A stretch of DNA of 64,000 bases from Oxyruncus cristatus (Eukaryota > Chordata > Aves > Passeriformes > Cotingidae). The stretch is from the NCBI GenBank assembly GCA_013399855.1, contig VXAY01002115.1, positions 2,143,630 to 2,207,629 of the forward strand, written 5' to 3'. Under the pieces are notes generated by a model that searched no databases, was not told the origin of the DNA, and saw nothing but the letters and a program-made list of their open reading frames with translations. Position numbers and translations under genes: made by a program. This document shows, piece after piece, positions 62,701 to 64,000 of the stretch (its first letter is position 1; every line of letters begins with the position of its first letter).

Positions 62701-64000
62701 TTGTACGAAGTGATTTCTTTCTGAATTATAGAACCACGGAAAAAGCATATAAACCCCGCAAACCTTATTATTTTTGGATTCCTGAAACTCAAAATTGATT
62801 TAAACTGTGTTCAGCCAGCAATATTTCCTCCCCATCTGAGAAACCATATCCTGGGCCTCAGACTAAAGTAAATTTTTATAGGCATGCTGTAATTATAAAC
62901 CCTTGAGAAGTGGATTTTGTAACAGGGACACTGGCACAAAGCTTCACCGTAGTTACTCTGCGGAGCGCTGATGCGAAGAGGCTGAAAATCCATTCTCCCA
63001 AGAAGGAGCTTATTAAAAGACTGCGGCAGTTTTAAAGACATTTCTCACGACATCAAAATTATTTCACTTAGAATCACAGAGCACTTCTGCTTCTGCAGTT
63101 TGGAAGGCCCAAGGAGAAAATATTGCTGCAGCCTCTCTGTTACGAGCAGTGACTGAGGGAAGCAATCCAGAGAGATAAATCTGCTCTGGTACTCCTGTCC
63201 TCTCGTGATGGGAGATGTAAATTAAACTGTTTAATTAGAACAGCATATATAATAATCATCACCAGGAAGGCAGGAGTGTTTGGCAATACCATATAGGTTT
63301 TGAAAACAACCTGGGTTCAGCTTTTCCTCCTAAATTGATGACTAAAAGCTGAAACACCAGCGATAGCCAAACTCAACAGGAGGAAGTTTGACTTACATCA
63401 GACATATTTGGTAACTTGCATTCTTATTCAGTTCTTTAGAGATCCTGGATTGATTTTCCTGCAATATTTCAAGCCAAATGGGTATTTTCAAGCTGTATGC
63501 ATTTCTGATTGGGCTGATTCTTTGTGCCATTCATGTCATGTCATTTGTAGACATGAATTCAAATTAAATGATGGCAGGGTGCTTGGCCCAGGTATACCAC
63601 ACCATTCAATCCTTCTCCCTTGATCAACCTTAAATTAGATTTCTCAGCTATACAGGTATGCTTTCCAAAGATGGATAAATAGCTTTATTGTCATTTTAGA
63701 GGTGTTCAAAGACAACAGTTGTCCCCAAAACAGGTACTATCTCAGAGGCAGAGGTCTGAGCTGCAGCCTTCCTACACCATCACATCGGCTCATCCTACAT
63801 CCACTGAAGCCAACAGCAAACATTTTCACTTCTGTCAAAGCAGAATATCCAACCTCTGGCAGCAAGTTTGCTTGGCTTTCTTCTGATCTCCCTGGGGTTA
63901 CTCACAGGACAGAGGGGCTAAACTCTTACATGGTCTCAAACAACAAGTGGTGGCAATAGAATACAGGGAAGGAGGAGAGTTCGGTAAAGCAGATGGGCTG
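53768..64000. other. Right-hand intergenic DNA, no gene seen
   Basis: AT-rich DNA upstream of MPHOSPH6. No exon of CDH13, the next gene in the human order, was recognised. A single unresolved base (n) is at 55,571. Short homopolymers occur near 55,902, 57,330 and 61,267. A possible degenerate CR1 scrap (ttagaatcacagagcactt, then gtttggaaggccc) lies at 63,069-63,112. Confidence 0.6.
63069..63112 (-). mobile_element. Possible degenerate CR1 end
   Basis: Words resembling the reverse complement of the CR1 3' end (tagaatcacaga, then ttggaaggccc) occur in the right order, but with an extra insertion between them. Weak. Confidence 0.25.

Noticed and set aside
53768..64000. Possible first exon of CDH13
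   Set aside because: No signal peptide followed by cadherin prodomain-like sequence was found. In human the gap to CDH13 is hundreds of kilobases.
1..64000. CRISPR arrays, operons, riboswitches, prokaryotic terminators
   Set aside because: The sequence is a vertebrate nuclear region with introns, CR1 elements and a CpG island. No regularly spaced repeats were found.

Overview
The window is vertebrate nuclear DNA, most likely from a bird. It has single-exon arylamine N-acetyltransferase (NAT) reading frames of the chicken type, a five-exon MPHOSPH6 gene, fragments of CR1 (the dominant bird LINE) and a solo retroviral LTR. No bacterial, organellar or exogenous viral gene is visible. I cannot name the species.

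Layout. Positions 1-26,460 contain no gene I can support: AT-rich non-coding DNA, two very old LINE scraps (16.6-18.0 kb), a pair of diverged duplicated blocks (8.0-8.75 kb and 14.37-15.0 kb) and one intriguing exon-like open segment (19,348-19,533). Positions 26,469-39,256 hold three tandem NAT genes, all on the + strand. Each is one coding exon directly behind a splice acceptor, with an intact Cys68-His107-Asp122 triad. Positions 45,379-52,652 hold MPHOSPH6 on the - strand. All five coding exons can be placed to the base and together encode 171 residues. Its first exon sits in a GC- and CpG-rich promoter island. Immediately upstream lies a 453-bp solo LTR (53,309-53,761, - strand) flanked by a perfect 6-bp target-site duplication. 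Positions 53,768-64,000 show no gene.

Function. The three NATs are cytosolic enzymes that move an acetyl group from acetyl-CoA to arylamines and hydrazines. Divergence at acceptor-pocket residue 127 (Met, Gly, Val) suggests three different substrate preferences. MPHOSPH6 is an unrelated nuclear RNA-exosome cofactor, so the NATs are tandem paralogues next to a housekeeping gene, not a pathway cluster. In human, MPHOSPH6 lies between HSD17B2 and CDH13; I found coding sequence of neither here, and human NATs are on a different chromosome arm.

The most interesting items are the LTR pointing into the MPHOSPH6 promoter, the split in NAT pocket residues and composition, the ancient intergenic duplication, and the unexplained exon-like segment.
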